From an uncultured Tateyamaria sp. (GTDB lineage: Bacteria; Pseudomonadota; Alphaproteobacteria; Rhodobacterales; Rhodobacteraceae): a DNA stretch of 64,000 nt. The stretch covers positions 24,165 through 88,164 of the forward strand of contig CANMVD010000010.1 of NCBI GenBank assembly GCA_947501275.1. Direction: 5' to 3'. The notes under the pieces were generated by a model, which saw only the letters and a program-made list of their open reading frames with translations, was not told the origin of the DNA and made no database searches. Made by a program: the position numbers and the translations under genes. Below, piece after piece: positions 28,598 to 37,256 of the stretch. Each line of letters opens with the position of its first letter. Positions within the stretch are counted from its first letter, which is position 1.

Positions 28598-29674
28598 TCA
28601 GCTGCGCCCCGATATTGCCATAGGCGCAACCGAAGTCGCCTTTAAGATGGCATAGATCGACTGACCTTCCTGCAATCCCATTTGCGTCACGGCCCGCGCT
28701 GTCACGCGTGCCAGCAAACGGTCCTCGCCCGCCTGAAGTTGCACGGCGACGCCGGGGCCACCGCCCTTGTGGATGGCAGTCACGCGGGCGGGCAGGATGT
28801 TGAGCGCACTCAGACCCTCGGGCCGGGTACGCGATAGTGTGATGTCCTGAGCCAGCACCCGCAGTCGGATGTCAGCGCCCGGTGAGGCTGTCACCCCCAT
28901 GAGGTGCAGCGCGCCGCCCGAGACGTGCAATGCCGACAATCCGTCTCTGGCGTGTGACATAACGCGCGCATGCAGGACTGCCCCTGCCTCGCGCACGCCA
29001 AACAGGGGCACAAAGGCGGGATCGGCCATGATGTCAAACACCGCGCCTTTGGCTTTGACAGACCCGTTCTCGATCAGGATCAACTGATCGGCCAGACGGG
29101 CAATTTCGTCTACTGCGTGACTTACATAGAGGATTGGCATGGCCGCATGAATCTTGAGGTGTTCGAGATAGGGCATGATTTCGGCCTTGCGGGGGGCATC
29201 GAGCGCGGCAAGTGGTTCGTCCATCAGCAGCAGCGCAGGGTCAGACAGAAGCGCGCGACCCAAGGCAACGCGCTGTGCCTGTCCCCCAGACAGGGTGGCG
29301 GGACGGCGTTGCAGCAAATCGCCAAGGCCCAGCATGTCGATAATCTGATCCCGATTGCGCGGAGCAGCGCCAAAGCGCGCCCCGTAATCGAGGTTTTGCG
29401 TAACACTCAGGTGCGGAAACAATCGTGCGTCCTGAAACACATAACCGATGCGGCGTCTGTGTGGCTTGAGTTGCGTGTGCGCATCATCGAACACGACATC
29501 ACCAAGGCTGATCTGCGCCTGATCCGCCTTCAGCAAACCGGCCACAGCGTTCACGATTGTGCTTTTGCCTGCCCCTGATCGCCCGAACAAGGCGCTCAGG
29601 CCCGGGCCCGCCTCAAATTCTACATCAAGGGCAAAATCCGCAAAGCGGTGCTTGAGGTCCACGCGCAGGTTCAT
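28598..29674 (-). CDS. modC: Molybdate ABC transporter ATP-binding protein
   Basis: ModC powers high-affinity molybdate import. The 358-aa protein has Walker A GRSGAGKST (about residues 31-39), signature LSGGQAQRVALGRALL, Walker B LLLMDEPLAALD, and a C-terminal molybdate-binding TOBE domain (from about residue 285). The ATG at 29674 overlaps the modB stop by 4 nt (ATGA). The longer frame that starts inside modB is not used. It is the last gene of modABC. Confidence 0.95.
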   Translation of the reverse strand: MNLRVDLKHRFADFALDVEFEAGPGLSALFGRSGAGKSTIVNAVAGLLKADQAQISLGDVVFDDAHTQLKPHRRRIGYVFQDARLFPHLSVTQNLDYGARFGAAPRNRDQIIDMLGLGDLLQRRPATLSGGQAQRVALGRALLSDPALLLMDEPLAALDAPRKAEIMPYLEHLKIHAAMPILYVSHAVDEIARLADQLILIENGSVKAKGAVFDIMADPAFVPLFGVREAGAVLHARVMSHARDGLSALHVSGGALHLMGVTASPGADIRLRVLAQDITLSRTRPEGLSALNILPARVTAIHKGGGPGVAVQLQAGEDRLLARVTARAVTQMGLQEGQSIYAILKATSVAPMAISGRS

Positions 29675-30363
29675 GATTGCCCCGCGATCCGGGCCGCCAC
29701 ACGCCGGGCCAGCCATTCCGAGATCACCACCGCGCCAAGAGCCAAAACGCAGGCCCACAGGACCAGCGTAATCGCGCGATCCTCACCGCCGGGCACTTGC
29801 AGCAACGCGTAGATGGCCGAGGGCAGTGTTTGCGTTTCGCCGGGGATGTTGGCGACAAAGGTTATAGTGGCGCCGAATTCACCAATTGCCTTGGCAAAGC
29901 CCATGACGCCGCCAGCTAGAATGCCGGGCATGATCAGAGGCAGCGTAATGGTGCGAAACACGGCGTGGCCCGGCGCGCCCAGCGTATGTGCGGCCGCTTC
30001 GAGTTTGGGGTCTACCGCTTCGAGGGCAAGGCGTATGGCGCGCACCATAAGCGGAAAACCCATGATGGCTGCAGCCAGAGCCGCCCCGGTCCATCGAAAA
30101 GCCAGCACCAGTCCAAATGTGTTTTCAAGGAATTGGCCAATCGGTCCGGCGCGCCCAAACCCAAGCAGCAACAGATAGCCAGTGACCACGGGCGGCAACA
30201 CGAGGGGCAGGTGAACCAGCGCGTTTAAGATGCCTTTGCCAAAGAAGTCACGCCGGGCCAGCAGCCAAGCCACCCAGATGGCCAGTGGCAATGCGCAAAC
30301 CGTCGCTGTGAAACCGACCAGCAGTGACAGCCGCAGCGCCTCCCATCCTGCCGCGTCCAGCAT
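29671..30363 (-). CDS. modB: Molybdate ABC transporter permease
   Basis: The 230-aa inner-membrane protein has five or six helices and the EAA loop, here EAAAHTLGAPGHAVFRTITLPLIMPGI near residue 140, that contacts ModC. LPLVLPPVVTGYLLLLGFG is the typical ModB segment. The ATG at 30363 overlaps the modA stop by 1 nt; a GTG at 30366 is an alternative start. Confidence 0.95.
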   Translation of the reverse strand: MLDAAGWEALRLSLLVGFTATVCALPLAIWVAWLLARRDFFGKGILNALVHLPLVLPPVVTGYLLLLGFGRAGPIGQFLENTFGLVLAFRWTGAALAAAIMGFPLMVRAIRLALEAVDPKLEAAAHTLGAPGHAVFRTITLPLIMPGILAGGVMGFAKAIGEFGATITFVANIPGETQTLPSAIYALLQVPGGEDRAITLVLWACVLALGAVVISEWLARRVAARIAGQS

Positions 30364-31097
30364 CACGGCACCTCCGTGAATCCGGCGGCGATGAAATCAG
30401 CGCGGTTTTGGCTGAGATGATCGACAAAGGATACGCCCGCTTCGGTGATGGCGGCGGCGGGGTAGCGAATGGCGGGATGGTCGTCCGGCGCGATTTCCCA
30501 GATCACGCTGACGGCACCGGAGGCCGCGGCGTCGGTTGCATAGACAATGCCCAGAGGGGTTTCGCCGCGCGCCACAAATGCCAGCGCTGCGCGCACGTTT
30601 TCGGTTTCTGCCAATTGCGTGCGCAATGGATCCCACGCGTCAATGTTCCGCAGCCATGCGCTGGCGTATTGTCCGGCTGGAACGCTTTCCCTGTGACCCA
30701 TGGCAAGCCGCCCGCCTGCAAGCTGTTCCATCAGCCCTGCGGCATTTACCCGGGCCAATGCGGGCGTTCCGGCGGGTGCGATCAACACCAGTTGGTTGCC
30801 CATAATGTCGCGTGGCGGTGCGGCGAGGTGTCCGTTTTGCTCAAGCCATGTCATCCAGTCGGTGCTGGCCAACACCACCACATCTGCAGGTGCGCCCAAA
30901 CTGACCTGGCGCGCGATTGTGCCGCTGCCTGCATAGCTGATCACAGTATCGCCATCCCATTTGGCGGCCACATCGTCGAGTGCGCCTTGCAAACTGGCGG
31001 CAGCAAAAATGCGCACCGGTTCGCCCCGCGCGGCAACGGCGCAGAAAAGAGCCAAAAGAACGGGTGCCAACCCTTTGATCCAAGGAGAAGTTTTCAT
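30363..31097 (-). CDS. modA: Molybdate-binding periplasmic protein
   Basis: ModA captures molybdate or tungstate in the periplasm. The 244-aa precursor has a signal peptide ending around AVAARGEP and the family opening VRIFAAASLQGALDDVAAKW. The ligand region SYAGSGTIARQVSLGAPADVVVLAS follows, and FVARGETPLGIVYATDA lies later. It heads modABC. No modE regulator gene is visible nearby. Confidence 0.95.
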   Translation of the reverse strand: MKTSPWIKGLAPVLLALFCAVAARGEPVRIFAAASLQGALDDVAAKWDGDTVISYAGSGTIARQVSLGAPADVVVLASTDWMTWLEQNGHLAAPPRDIMGNQLVLIAPAGTPALARVNAAGLMEQLAGGRLAMGHRESVPAGQYASAWLRNIDAWDPLRTQLAETENVRAALAFVARGETPLGIVYATDAAASGAVSVIWEIAPDDHPAIRYPAAAITEAGVSFVDHLSQNRADFIAAGFTEVP

Positions 31098-31264
31098 CTG
31101 TGCGCACTATTGGACAAGGGCGGCTGTGTCTCAAGAGGCAAATGGCATCTGCGGCGTTGTCCTGCAGGGCGTTGCAGTCTCATCAAGCCTGAGCCACACC
31201 TGTGGATAAATATGTGTGTATCTTCGCCAAAAACCGGACGGAAACTGGATTTCCTCAGAAAAGT

Positions 31265-31279
31265 CTATTATATCAATAG
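31265..31279. promoter_or_regulatory. Short palindrome between modA and the NUDIX gene
   Basis: CTATT (31265-31269) and AATAG (31275-31279) form an inverted repeat with a 5-nt centre in the divergent promoter region. It resembles neither a clear Mo-box nor any operator I can name. It could serve either gene. Confidence 0.25.
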
Positions 31280-31303
31280 GAATTGGAAAACAGGGGTAGG
31301 GCA

Positions 31304-31792
31304 GTGACGGCCCCCATGATTAAACAGCTACCGTTGAATTTTGCGAAAGGCCACAAGGGCGACGTGCGTACGCAGTTTGCAGCACTGTGCTTTCGCGTGA
31401 AGAACAAGAAAGTGCAGGTTCTGCTTGTGACGTCGCGCCGCTCGCGCCGCTGGATTCTGCCCAAAGGCTGGCCGATCAATCGCAAGACCCCCTATGAAAG
31501 CGCGGCACAAGAGGCGTGGGAAGAGGCCGGTGTGATTGGCCGAGCAGAGGCGCGCCCCCTTGGGCTTTACTCCTATACCAAGGTCATCGGTGATGACGAC
31601 GACGACGAGGATGTCGGCCTGCCGATTGTTGCAATGGTCTATGCGGTCAGGGTCAAGACCCTTGCCGCCGAATATCCCGAGGCCGGCCAGCGCAAACGTA
31701 AGTGGGTCAGCCGCAAGAAGGCAGCCGTAATGGTCGGCGAACCTGAACTGGCCCGCATCCTGCGTGACTTTGATCCCCGGGTTTTGATCTGA
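31304..31792 (+). CDS. NUDIX hydrolase
   Basis: The 162-aa protein carries the Nudix box GWPINRKTPYESAAQEAWEEAGV (G-x5-E-x7-REUxEExG with the REU arginine written as QE-A-W-EE), around residues 51-73. It belongs to the branch with RRWILPKGWP ahead of the box, whose members hydrolyse diphosphoinositol polyphosphate- or nucleoside diphosphate-like compounds. I prefer the GTG at 31304 with AGGGG at 31292-31296 over the ATG at 31316. Confidence 0.88.
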   Translation: MTAPMIKQLPLNFAKGHKGDVRTQFAALCFRVKNKKVQVLLVTSRRSRRWILPKGWPINRKTPYESAAQEAWEEAGVIGRAEARPLGLYSYTKVIGDDDDDEDVGLPIVAMVYAVRVKTLAAEYPEAGQRKRKWVSRKKAAVMVGEPELARILRDFDPRVLI

Positions 31793-31847
31793 CTGCCACG
31801 ATTTGTCCGATTGCCATTTGGCACCGCGTGCGTATCTTGGCGGCAAC

Positions 31848-32333
31848 ATGATAAAATATGCTTTGAAATGTAATGACGGCCACAGCTTTGAAAGCTGGTT
31901 TGCCTCCGCACAGGCCTATGACGGGTTGAAGGCAGCGGGGCATATCGTTTGTGTGGTGTGTGGATCCAGCGATGTGACCAAGGCCATCATGGCTCCGCGC
32001 GTCAGCACGGCGCGTGCGAAATCGACCCCGGCCGCAGAGGATATCGCGCCCGTCACGGATCAGGCTGCGCCGCCCCAGTCTTCGTCTCGGCCTCCGTCTG
32101 CGCCAAGCCCGGAGCAGCTGGAAAGGGCCCTGAGTGCGATGCGCGCGGATGTGGAAAAGAACGCAACCTATGTTGGTGGTGCTTTTGCCAAAGAAGCGCG
32201 CGCCCAACACTTGGGGGATGTGCCGGACCGCCCGATCTATGGCGAAGCCAATGCAGCAGAGGCCAAGGCGTTGATCGAAGACGGCATACCTGTCGCCCCA
32301 TTGCCATTTGTTCCAACACGCAAAGCGAACTGA
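31848..32333 (+). CDS. DUF1178 family protein
   Basis: The 161-aa protein begins MIKYALKCNDGHSFESWFASAQAYDGL, followed by CVVCGSSDVTKAIMAPRV. This gives a C-x-H and C-x-x-C pair that looks like a small zinc ribbon and is the signature of DUF1178. The middle is a low-complexity proline/serine linker, and the C-terminal half has the conserved KEARAQHLGDVPDRPIYGEAN region. The function is unknown. It is followed after 4 bp by the SDR gene. Confidence 0.9.
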   Translation: MIKYALKCNDGHSFESWFASAQAYDGLKAAGHIVCVVCGSSDVTKAIMAPRVSTARAKSTPAAEDIAPVTDQAAPPQSSSRPPSAPSPEQLERALSAMRADVEKNATYVGGAFAKEARAQHLGDVPDRPIYGEANAAEAKALIEDGIPVAPLPFVPTRKAN

Positions 32334-32337
32334 CATC

Positions 32338-32979
32338 ATGCATATTGTTATTACCGGGGCGACCCGGGGGATTGGCGCCGGCCTTGCCGCGCATTACCGC
32401 GCGGCTGGTCACGAGGTGACGGGCACGGGGCGCTCGGCCGGGGCAGACATGTCACTCGATGTAACACAGCCTGCGGATCACGCGGCCATGGCTGCGGCGC
32501 TTGAGGGCAAACCCGTTGATTTGCTGGTGTGCAACGCTGGTGTTTACTTGGACAAGGGTGCGGATATGGAGACTGGCTATGCCCCGGATATCTGGGCGCA
32601 AACCTTTTCGGCCAATGTCACGGGCGTTTTTCTGACCATCCAGTCACTGCTGCCAAATCTGCGCGCGGCGCCCGCACCGCGACTGGCGATCATTTCGTCT
32701 CAGATGGCGTCGGACACGCGCGCACCCGGGGGCAGCTATGTGTATCGCGCGTCTAAGGCGGCGGTGTTGAACCTTGGGCGCAATCTGGCGGCGGATCTGG
32801 CCGGAGAGGTGGCGGTTGGCATCTATCATCCCGGGTGGGTTCAGACGGATATGGGCGGTGAAAGTGCGGCCATCACGGTGGACGATTCCGTTGCTGGCCT
32901 GGTTGAGCGGTTTGCGGCACTCGGTCACGACACGACCGGGTGTTTCGAGACATGGGACGGTCAACCGCATCCGTATTGA
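32338..32979 (+). CDS. Short-chain dehydrogenase/reductase
   Basis: The 213-aa protein is a classical-fold SDR: MHIVITGATRGIGAGLAAHY (cofactor motif TGxxxGIG), NAGVY, and the catalytic Y-R-A-S-K motif in YVYRASKAAVLNLGRNLAADL. The short length and ALEGKPVDLLVCNAGV place it near the C-factor/YciK-like SDRs. The substrate is unknown. It is co-directional with DUF1178 and probably translated from the same message. Confidence 0.9.
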   Translation: MHIVITGATRGIGAGLAAHYRAAGHEVTGTGRSAGADMSLDVTQPADHAAMAAALEGKPVDLLVCNAGVYLDKGADMETGYAPDIWAQTFSANVTGVFLTIQSLLPNLRAAPAPRLAIISSQMASDTRAPGGSYVYRASKAAVLNLGRNLAADLAGEVAVGIYHPGWVQTDMGGESAAITVDDSVAGLVERFAALGHDTTGCFETWDGQPHPY

Positions 32980-33067
32980 GACCGTGTTCTCAAGGACGCG
33001 CTGACGCGCGACACTGTTTTTGTAGAAGAGCTGAGCGCTCCGACCTCTGGTCGGGAGTTTCTGATTA

Positions 33068-33123
33068 GGGGGCTCTGCCCCCGGCCTGTCGGCCTCCCCC
33101 GTGGTATTTTTGGTCAGAAGAAA
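33068..33123. repeat. Probable Rhodobacterales intergenic hairpin repeat
   Basis: Two adjacent hairpins, GGGGGC/GCCCCC (33068-33082) and GGCC/GGCC (33083-33094), are followed by CCCCCGTGG and the tail GTATTTTTGGTCAGAAGAA (33103-33121). The tail and GC hairpins resemble an extragenic element that I recall as recurrent in Rhodobacteraceae genomes. Only one copy is present here, so the family assignment is from memory. Confidence 0.5.
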
Positions 33124-33203
33124 CTAATGCCATTGGCGCCTTGCCTTGCACTTTCCAAGGTGTGCGGCTATGGGCAGGCGAACCTTTTTCTGGGGCCGTT
33201 TCA

Positions 33204-34442
33204 ATGCCTGTTCTCGTGATGAAATTTGGTGGCACTTCCGTGGCCACCCTTGATCGCATCCGCCGCGCGGCCAAGCGTGTAGGCGTTGAAGTGGCCAAGG
33301 GCTATGACGTGATTGTCATTGTCTCGGCAATGTCGGGCAAGACCAACGAACTGGTAGGCTGGGTGAACGAGACGTCACCCCTGTTTGATGCCCGCGAATA
33401 TGATGCGGTTGTGTCGTCGGGGGAGAATGTCACTGCCGGTTTGATGGCGCTGACCTTGCAGGAAATGGACGTGCCCGCGCGCTCTTGGCAGGGTTGGCAG
33501 GTGCCGCTCAAGACCACTTCGGCTCATTCCAGTGCCCGGATCGAAGAGATTCCGACGGACAATCTGAATGCCAAGTTCAGCGAAGGCATGAAGGTGGCTG
33601 TGGTTGCCGGGTTCCAGGGGATCAGCCCGGAGGGCCGCATCACCACGCTTGGGCGCGGCGGGTCTGATACCACGGCTGTGGCTTTTGCCGCCGCTTTTGA
33701 GGCCGAGCGTTGCGATATCTATACGGATGTGGATGGCGTTTATACCACAGACCCGCGTGTCAGTGCCAAGGCCCGCAAGCTTGACAAGATCGCATTTGAG
33801 GAAATGCTGGAACTGGCGTCCTTGGGGGCAAAGGTATTGCAGACCCGCTCGGTAGAGTTGGCTATGCGGTTCAATGTGCGCCTGCGCGTGCTGTCGAGTT
33901 TTGAAGAACAATCCGATAATGCGGGCACGCTTGTGTGTGCCGAGGAGGACATCGTGGAAAGCAATGTTGTGGCTGGTGTGGCCTATAGCCGGGATGAGGC
34001 CAAAATGACGTTGGTCAGTGTTGCGGACCGTCCCGGGATTGCCGCGACGATCTTTTCCGCGCTGAGCGACGCGGGTGTAAACGTAGACATGATTGTTCAG
34101 AACATCAGCGAAGAGGGGCGTACGGATATGACCTTCTCTTGTCCCACCGATCAGGTGGCGCGCGCTGATGCAGCAATGGCAACAGCCAAGGACGAAGGCG
34201 TCATCAACTTTCAGGAACTGATTGCAGATACTGACGTCGCCAAAATCAGCGTGGTCGGCATCGGGATGCGCAGCCATACCGGTGTGGCGGCCAAGATGTT
34301 CCAGTGCCTGAGTGCGGAGGGCATCAATATCAAGGTCATCACCACGTCCGAAATCAAGATCTCGGTCCTGATTGATCGCAAATACATGGAGTTGGCTGTG
34401 CAGGCGCTTCATGACGCCTTTGAACTGGACAAGGCGGCCTGA
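33204..34442 (+). CDS. lysC: Aspartate kinase
   Basis: LysC phosphorylates L-aspartate, the first step to lysine, threonine and methionine. The 412-aa protein has the VMKFGGTSVA start, the catalytic core with LGRGGSDTTAVAFAAAF and YTDVDGVYTTDPR, and two ACT domains after residue 265 that sense lysine and threonine (VADRPGIAATIFSALSDAGVNVDMIVQN and GIGMRSHTGVAAKMFQCLS). The start at 33204 is the family start; the upstream frame is not conserved-looking. thrC, later in the pathway, is 25 kb away. Confidence 0.97.
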   Translation: MPVLVMKFGGTSVATLDRIRRAAKRVGVEVAKGYDVIVIVSAMSGKTNELVGWVNETSPLFDAREYDAVVSSGENVTAGLMALTLQEMDVPARSWQGWQVPLKTTSAHSSARIEEIPTDNLNAKFSEGMKVAVVAGFQGISPEGRITTLGRGGSDTTAVAFAAAFEAERCDIYTDVDGVYTTDPRVSAKARKLDKIAFEEMLELASLGAKVLQTRSVELAMRFNVRLRVLSSFEEQSDNAGTLVCAEEDIVESNVVAGVAYSRDEAKMTLVSVADRPGIAATIFSALSDAGVNVDMIVQNISEEGRTDMTFSCPTDQVARADAAMATAKDEGVINFQELIADTDVAKISVVGIGMRSHTGVAAKMFQCLSAEGINIKVITTSEIKISVLIDRKYMELAVQALHDAFELDKAA

Positions 34443-34595
34443 GCCATACACTGCGTGTGCGTATTACCGCCGCAGAACTGAATTTTTCTACCATTGCGTG
34501 AAAAATAGGCTGGTTCGGCCTGCTTTGTGATTTCGCTTTGCGCGCGGCTGTGGTGTAACGTCACCGTCCAGAGCACGTTGGGGGATGGTGCCAGA

Positions 34596-36836
34596 ATGGC
34601 CCAGACATTTGAAACTGAAAGCCGCAAGCTGTTGGGGCGGTTACGCGACACCATGGCCGGAGATGATCCGGGCCAGACTCGTTTGGACAAGATTGTTGAT
34701 CTGATCGCCGACAGTATCGGAACCGAAGTGTGCTCGATTTATCTGTTTCGGGACGAGGATACGCTCGAGCTGTGTGCGACCGAGGGATTGAACTCTGAAG
34801 CTGTCCATCAGACCCGCATGAAGTTGGGAGAGGGCCTTGTGGGCCGCGTGGCCCGTCGCGGGCAGGTGTTCAACACGCCGGATGCGCCAAATACCCGTGG
34901 CTTTCGTTATATGCCGGAGACAGGCGAGGAGGTATATACAAGCTTTCTTGGTGTGCCGATCCAGCGTTTGGGGGAGACCCTTGGCGTGCTTGTCGTGCAG
35001 TCCAAAGATGCGCGCGAATATTCGGCGGATGAGGTCTATGCCCTTGAAGTTGTTGCCATGGTTCTGGCCGAGATGGCCGAGCTGGGTGCCTTTGTGGGGG
35101 ATGGCAGTGCCATGGGCGCGCGCCATTCCCAGCCTGCGATGTTGCGTGGCACCGTAGCACAGGAAGGCGTGGCTGAGGGCCATATCTGGCTGCACGAACC
35201 CCGCGTGGTTGTCACCAATCCGATTGCCGATGATCCCCATCGTGAGTTGGAGCGCTTGACCGAAGCGGTTGAGGAGTTGCGCGTGGGTGTCGACAAGATG
35301 TTGGCGCTGGCGGCGGTCGACAAGGAACAGGCCGAAGTACTTGAAGCATACCGGATGTTTGCCAATTCCAAAGGCTGGATGCGCCGGATGGAGGAAGACA
35401 TCAGCCGTGGATTGAGTGCCGAGGCCGCAGTCGAGAAAGAGCAATCCCTTGCGCGCTCGCGTATGGGGCAGGCGAGCGACAGTTACTTGCGCGAACGGCT
35501 GAGCGATCTCGATGATTTGTCCAATCGCTTGTTGCGGATTTTGACAGGGCAGGGATCGGACACAGGTGCAGAGATGCCCGCCGATCCGATACTCGTGGCG
35601 CGTAATATTGGTCCGGCGGAACTGCTGGATTACGGGCGCACGTTGCGGGGCATTATTCTGGAAGCCGGATCAGTTGGCAGCCATGCCGCAATTGTCGCGC
35701 GTGCCTTGGCGATCCCTTTGATTGTGCACGTGGATCGCGCAACGCTGGAATCCCTGAATGGGGATCACGTGATGGTCGATGGAGAGCAGGGGATTGTCCA
35801 CCTGCGCCCCGACGACACGGTTGTGACCGCTTTCCGTGACAAGATGGCGATGCAGGCGGCTGCGGTGGAACGCTATGCCTCGATCCGGGACAAGGCGGCG
35901 GAAACCTTGTGCGGATCGGTTGTGTCCTTGCACATGAATGCGGGCTTGATGGCGGACTTGCCGTCACTTGAGGGCTCAGGGGCCGAAGGTGTGGGCCTGT
36001 TCCGCACTGAATTGCAGTTCCTGGTGCGCAACCAGATGCCGCGCCGGTCCGAGTTATCGGCGCTTTATGCGCGGGTTCTGGACGCGGCCGGGGGCAAGAA
36101 AGTGGTGTTTCGCACCCTCGATATCGGGTCGGACAAGGTTCTGCCCTACATGAAGCCCAATGACGAACCGAACCCGGCCCTCGGTTGGCGCGCGATCCGC
36201 GTCGGACTGGACAAGCCGGGTGTGCTGCGGATGCAGCTACAGGCGTTGTTGCGTTCGGCCAATGGGCGCCCTTTGACCGTGATGTTCCCGTTTGTGGCGC
36301 AATACGAGGAATACACCCAAGCCAAGGCCGAGATGGACAAGGCCATGGATCGTGAACGTCGCCTGGGTCATGTGCTGCCGGAACATATCGAGATTGGCGC
36401 GATGCTGGAGACCCCCAGCCTTGCCTTTGCACCGCACAAATTCTTTGAGGAGGTCGGATTTCTGTCGATCGGTGGCAACGATCTCAAGCAGTTCTTTTTT
36501 GCGGCTGACCGCGAAAATGAGCGTGTGCGGCGGCGTTACGATACGCTGAACGTGTCGTTCCTGAGCTTTATCGAACGCATTGTGGAGCGCTGCGAGATCA
36601 CAGGCACGCCGCTGAGTTTCTGCGGTGAAGACGCGGGCCGCCCGGTGGAGGCGCTGTGTCTGGCGGCTATAGGTTTGCGCAATCTGTCCATGCGCCCGGC
36701 CTCAATTGGCCCCGTAAAATCACTGCTGCGGCGCTCAAACTTGGAGGAAGTGCGCAAGGTGATCTCGGATGCGCGCCATCGCGGTGACATGAGTGTGCGC
36801 CCGGCGATCATGGAATACTTGCGCGAACAAGGCTGA
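34596..36836 (+). CDS. ptsP: Nitrogen-PTS phosphoenolpyruvate-protein phosphotransferase
   Basis: PtsP (EI-Ntr) moves phosphate from PEP to NPr in the regulatory nitrogen PTS. The 746-aa protein matches the usual length and order: an N-terminal GAF domain (about residues 15-155), a PEP-utilising N-terminal helical part, the phospho-histidine domain with the active His in GSVGSHAAIVARALAIPL (about residues 356-373), and the PEP-binding barrel with GVGLFRTELQFL, FRTLDIGSDKVLPY and LSFCGEDAGRPVEAL. It starts 154 bp after lysC, an arrangement I recall from other Rhodobacterales. GAF-bound ligands such as glutamine may regulate it. Confidence 0.96.
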   Translation: MAQTFETESRKLLGRLRDTMAGDDPGQTRLDKIVDLIADSIGTEVCSIYLFRDEDTLELCATEGLNSEAVHQTRMKLGEGLVGRVARRGQVFNTPDAPNTRGFRYMPETGEEVYTSFLGVPIQRLGETLGVLVVQSKDAREYSADEVYALEVVAMVLAEMAELGAFVGDGSAMGARHSQPAMLRGTVAQEGVAEGHIWLHEPRVVVTNPIADDPHRELERLTEAVEELRVGVDKMLALAAVDKEQAEVLEAYRMFANSKGWMRRMEEDISRGLSAEAAVEKEQSLARSRMGQASDSYLRERLSDLDDLSNRLLRILTGQGSDTGAEMPADPILVARNIGPAELLDYGRTLRGIILEAGSVGSHAAIVARALAIPLIVHVDRATLESLNGDHVMVDGEQGIVHLRPDDTVVTAFRDKMAMQAAAVERYASIRDKAAETLCGSVVSLHMNAGLMADLPSLEGSGAEGVGLFRTELQFLVRNQMPRRSELSALYARVLDAAGGKKVVFRTLDIGSDKVLPYMKPNDEPNPALGWRAIRVGLDKPGVLRMQLQALLRSANGRPLTVMFPFVAQYEEYTQAKAEMDKAMDRERRLGHVLPEHIEIGAMLETPSLAFAPHKFFEEVGFLSIGGNDLKQFFFAADRENERVRRRYDTLNVSFLSFIERIVERCEITGTPLSFCGEDAGRPVEALCLAAIGLRNLSMRPASIGPVKSLLRRSNLEEVRKVISDARHRGDMSVRPAIMEYLREQG

Positions 36837-37256
36837 TGTGCCTCTGAACTTTGCAATGCTTTCAATGTGTTGAGTAGGTTCGCGCGTTCTGCTCGCGTAT
36901 GTGTCTGTAGATCAGGCCAATTTGGTATGAGCGCGCCCTCAGACATCGTTTTTGATGCAGTGTTCTTGCGGTATTTCGCAAGTCGCGTCCGTGCAGCGTT
37001 GTGGATAGAAAACAGTTATCCACAGGGTTCGCCCTAAAAATTGGTGCATGAACTGTCGAGCGGCACGATTTAGCACTAGTCTTTTTAAAACTTTGAATTT
37101 GATTTGCTCAGATTAATTGTCAGCAGAATTTTCAATTTCTGATATTTGGACAAGTTATCCCCTTAACACCCGGCATTCTATCCACACGATCCCTTCGGGG
37201 CAAAAAAAACCGGAGGCGAGGCCCCCGGTTTTGCTGTCTTTTGAGGGATGCTGAGA
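36837..37256. other. 420-bp AT-rich intergenic region with DnaA-box-like sites
   Basis: No gene is visible. The region contains a perfect TTATCCACA (37016-37024) and two one-mismatch versions, TGTGGATAG at 37000-37008 on the other strand and CTATCCACA at 37178-37186. A notably AT-rich stretch (about 37070-37150) lies between them. The right end is the terminator of the convergent ATPase gene. See findings for the origin question. Confidence 0.5.
37202..37232 (-). terminator. Terminator of the iclR-ATPase transcript
   Basis: On the minus strand a stem formed by AAAACCGG (37206-37213) and CCGGTTTT (37225-37232), with inner GGC/GCC pairs, is followed by a run of eight T (37202-37209 read in reverse). 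It lies 25 bp past the ABC ATPase stop. Confidence 0.88.

Noticed and set aside
36837..37256. Chromosomal replication origin
   Set aside because: Only one perfect DnaA box is present and the neighbouring genes are not those that flank oriC in Rhodobacterales. It is kept only as a low-level finding.
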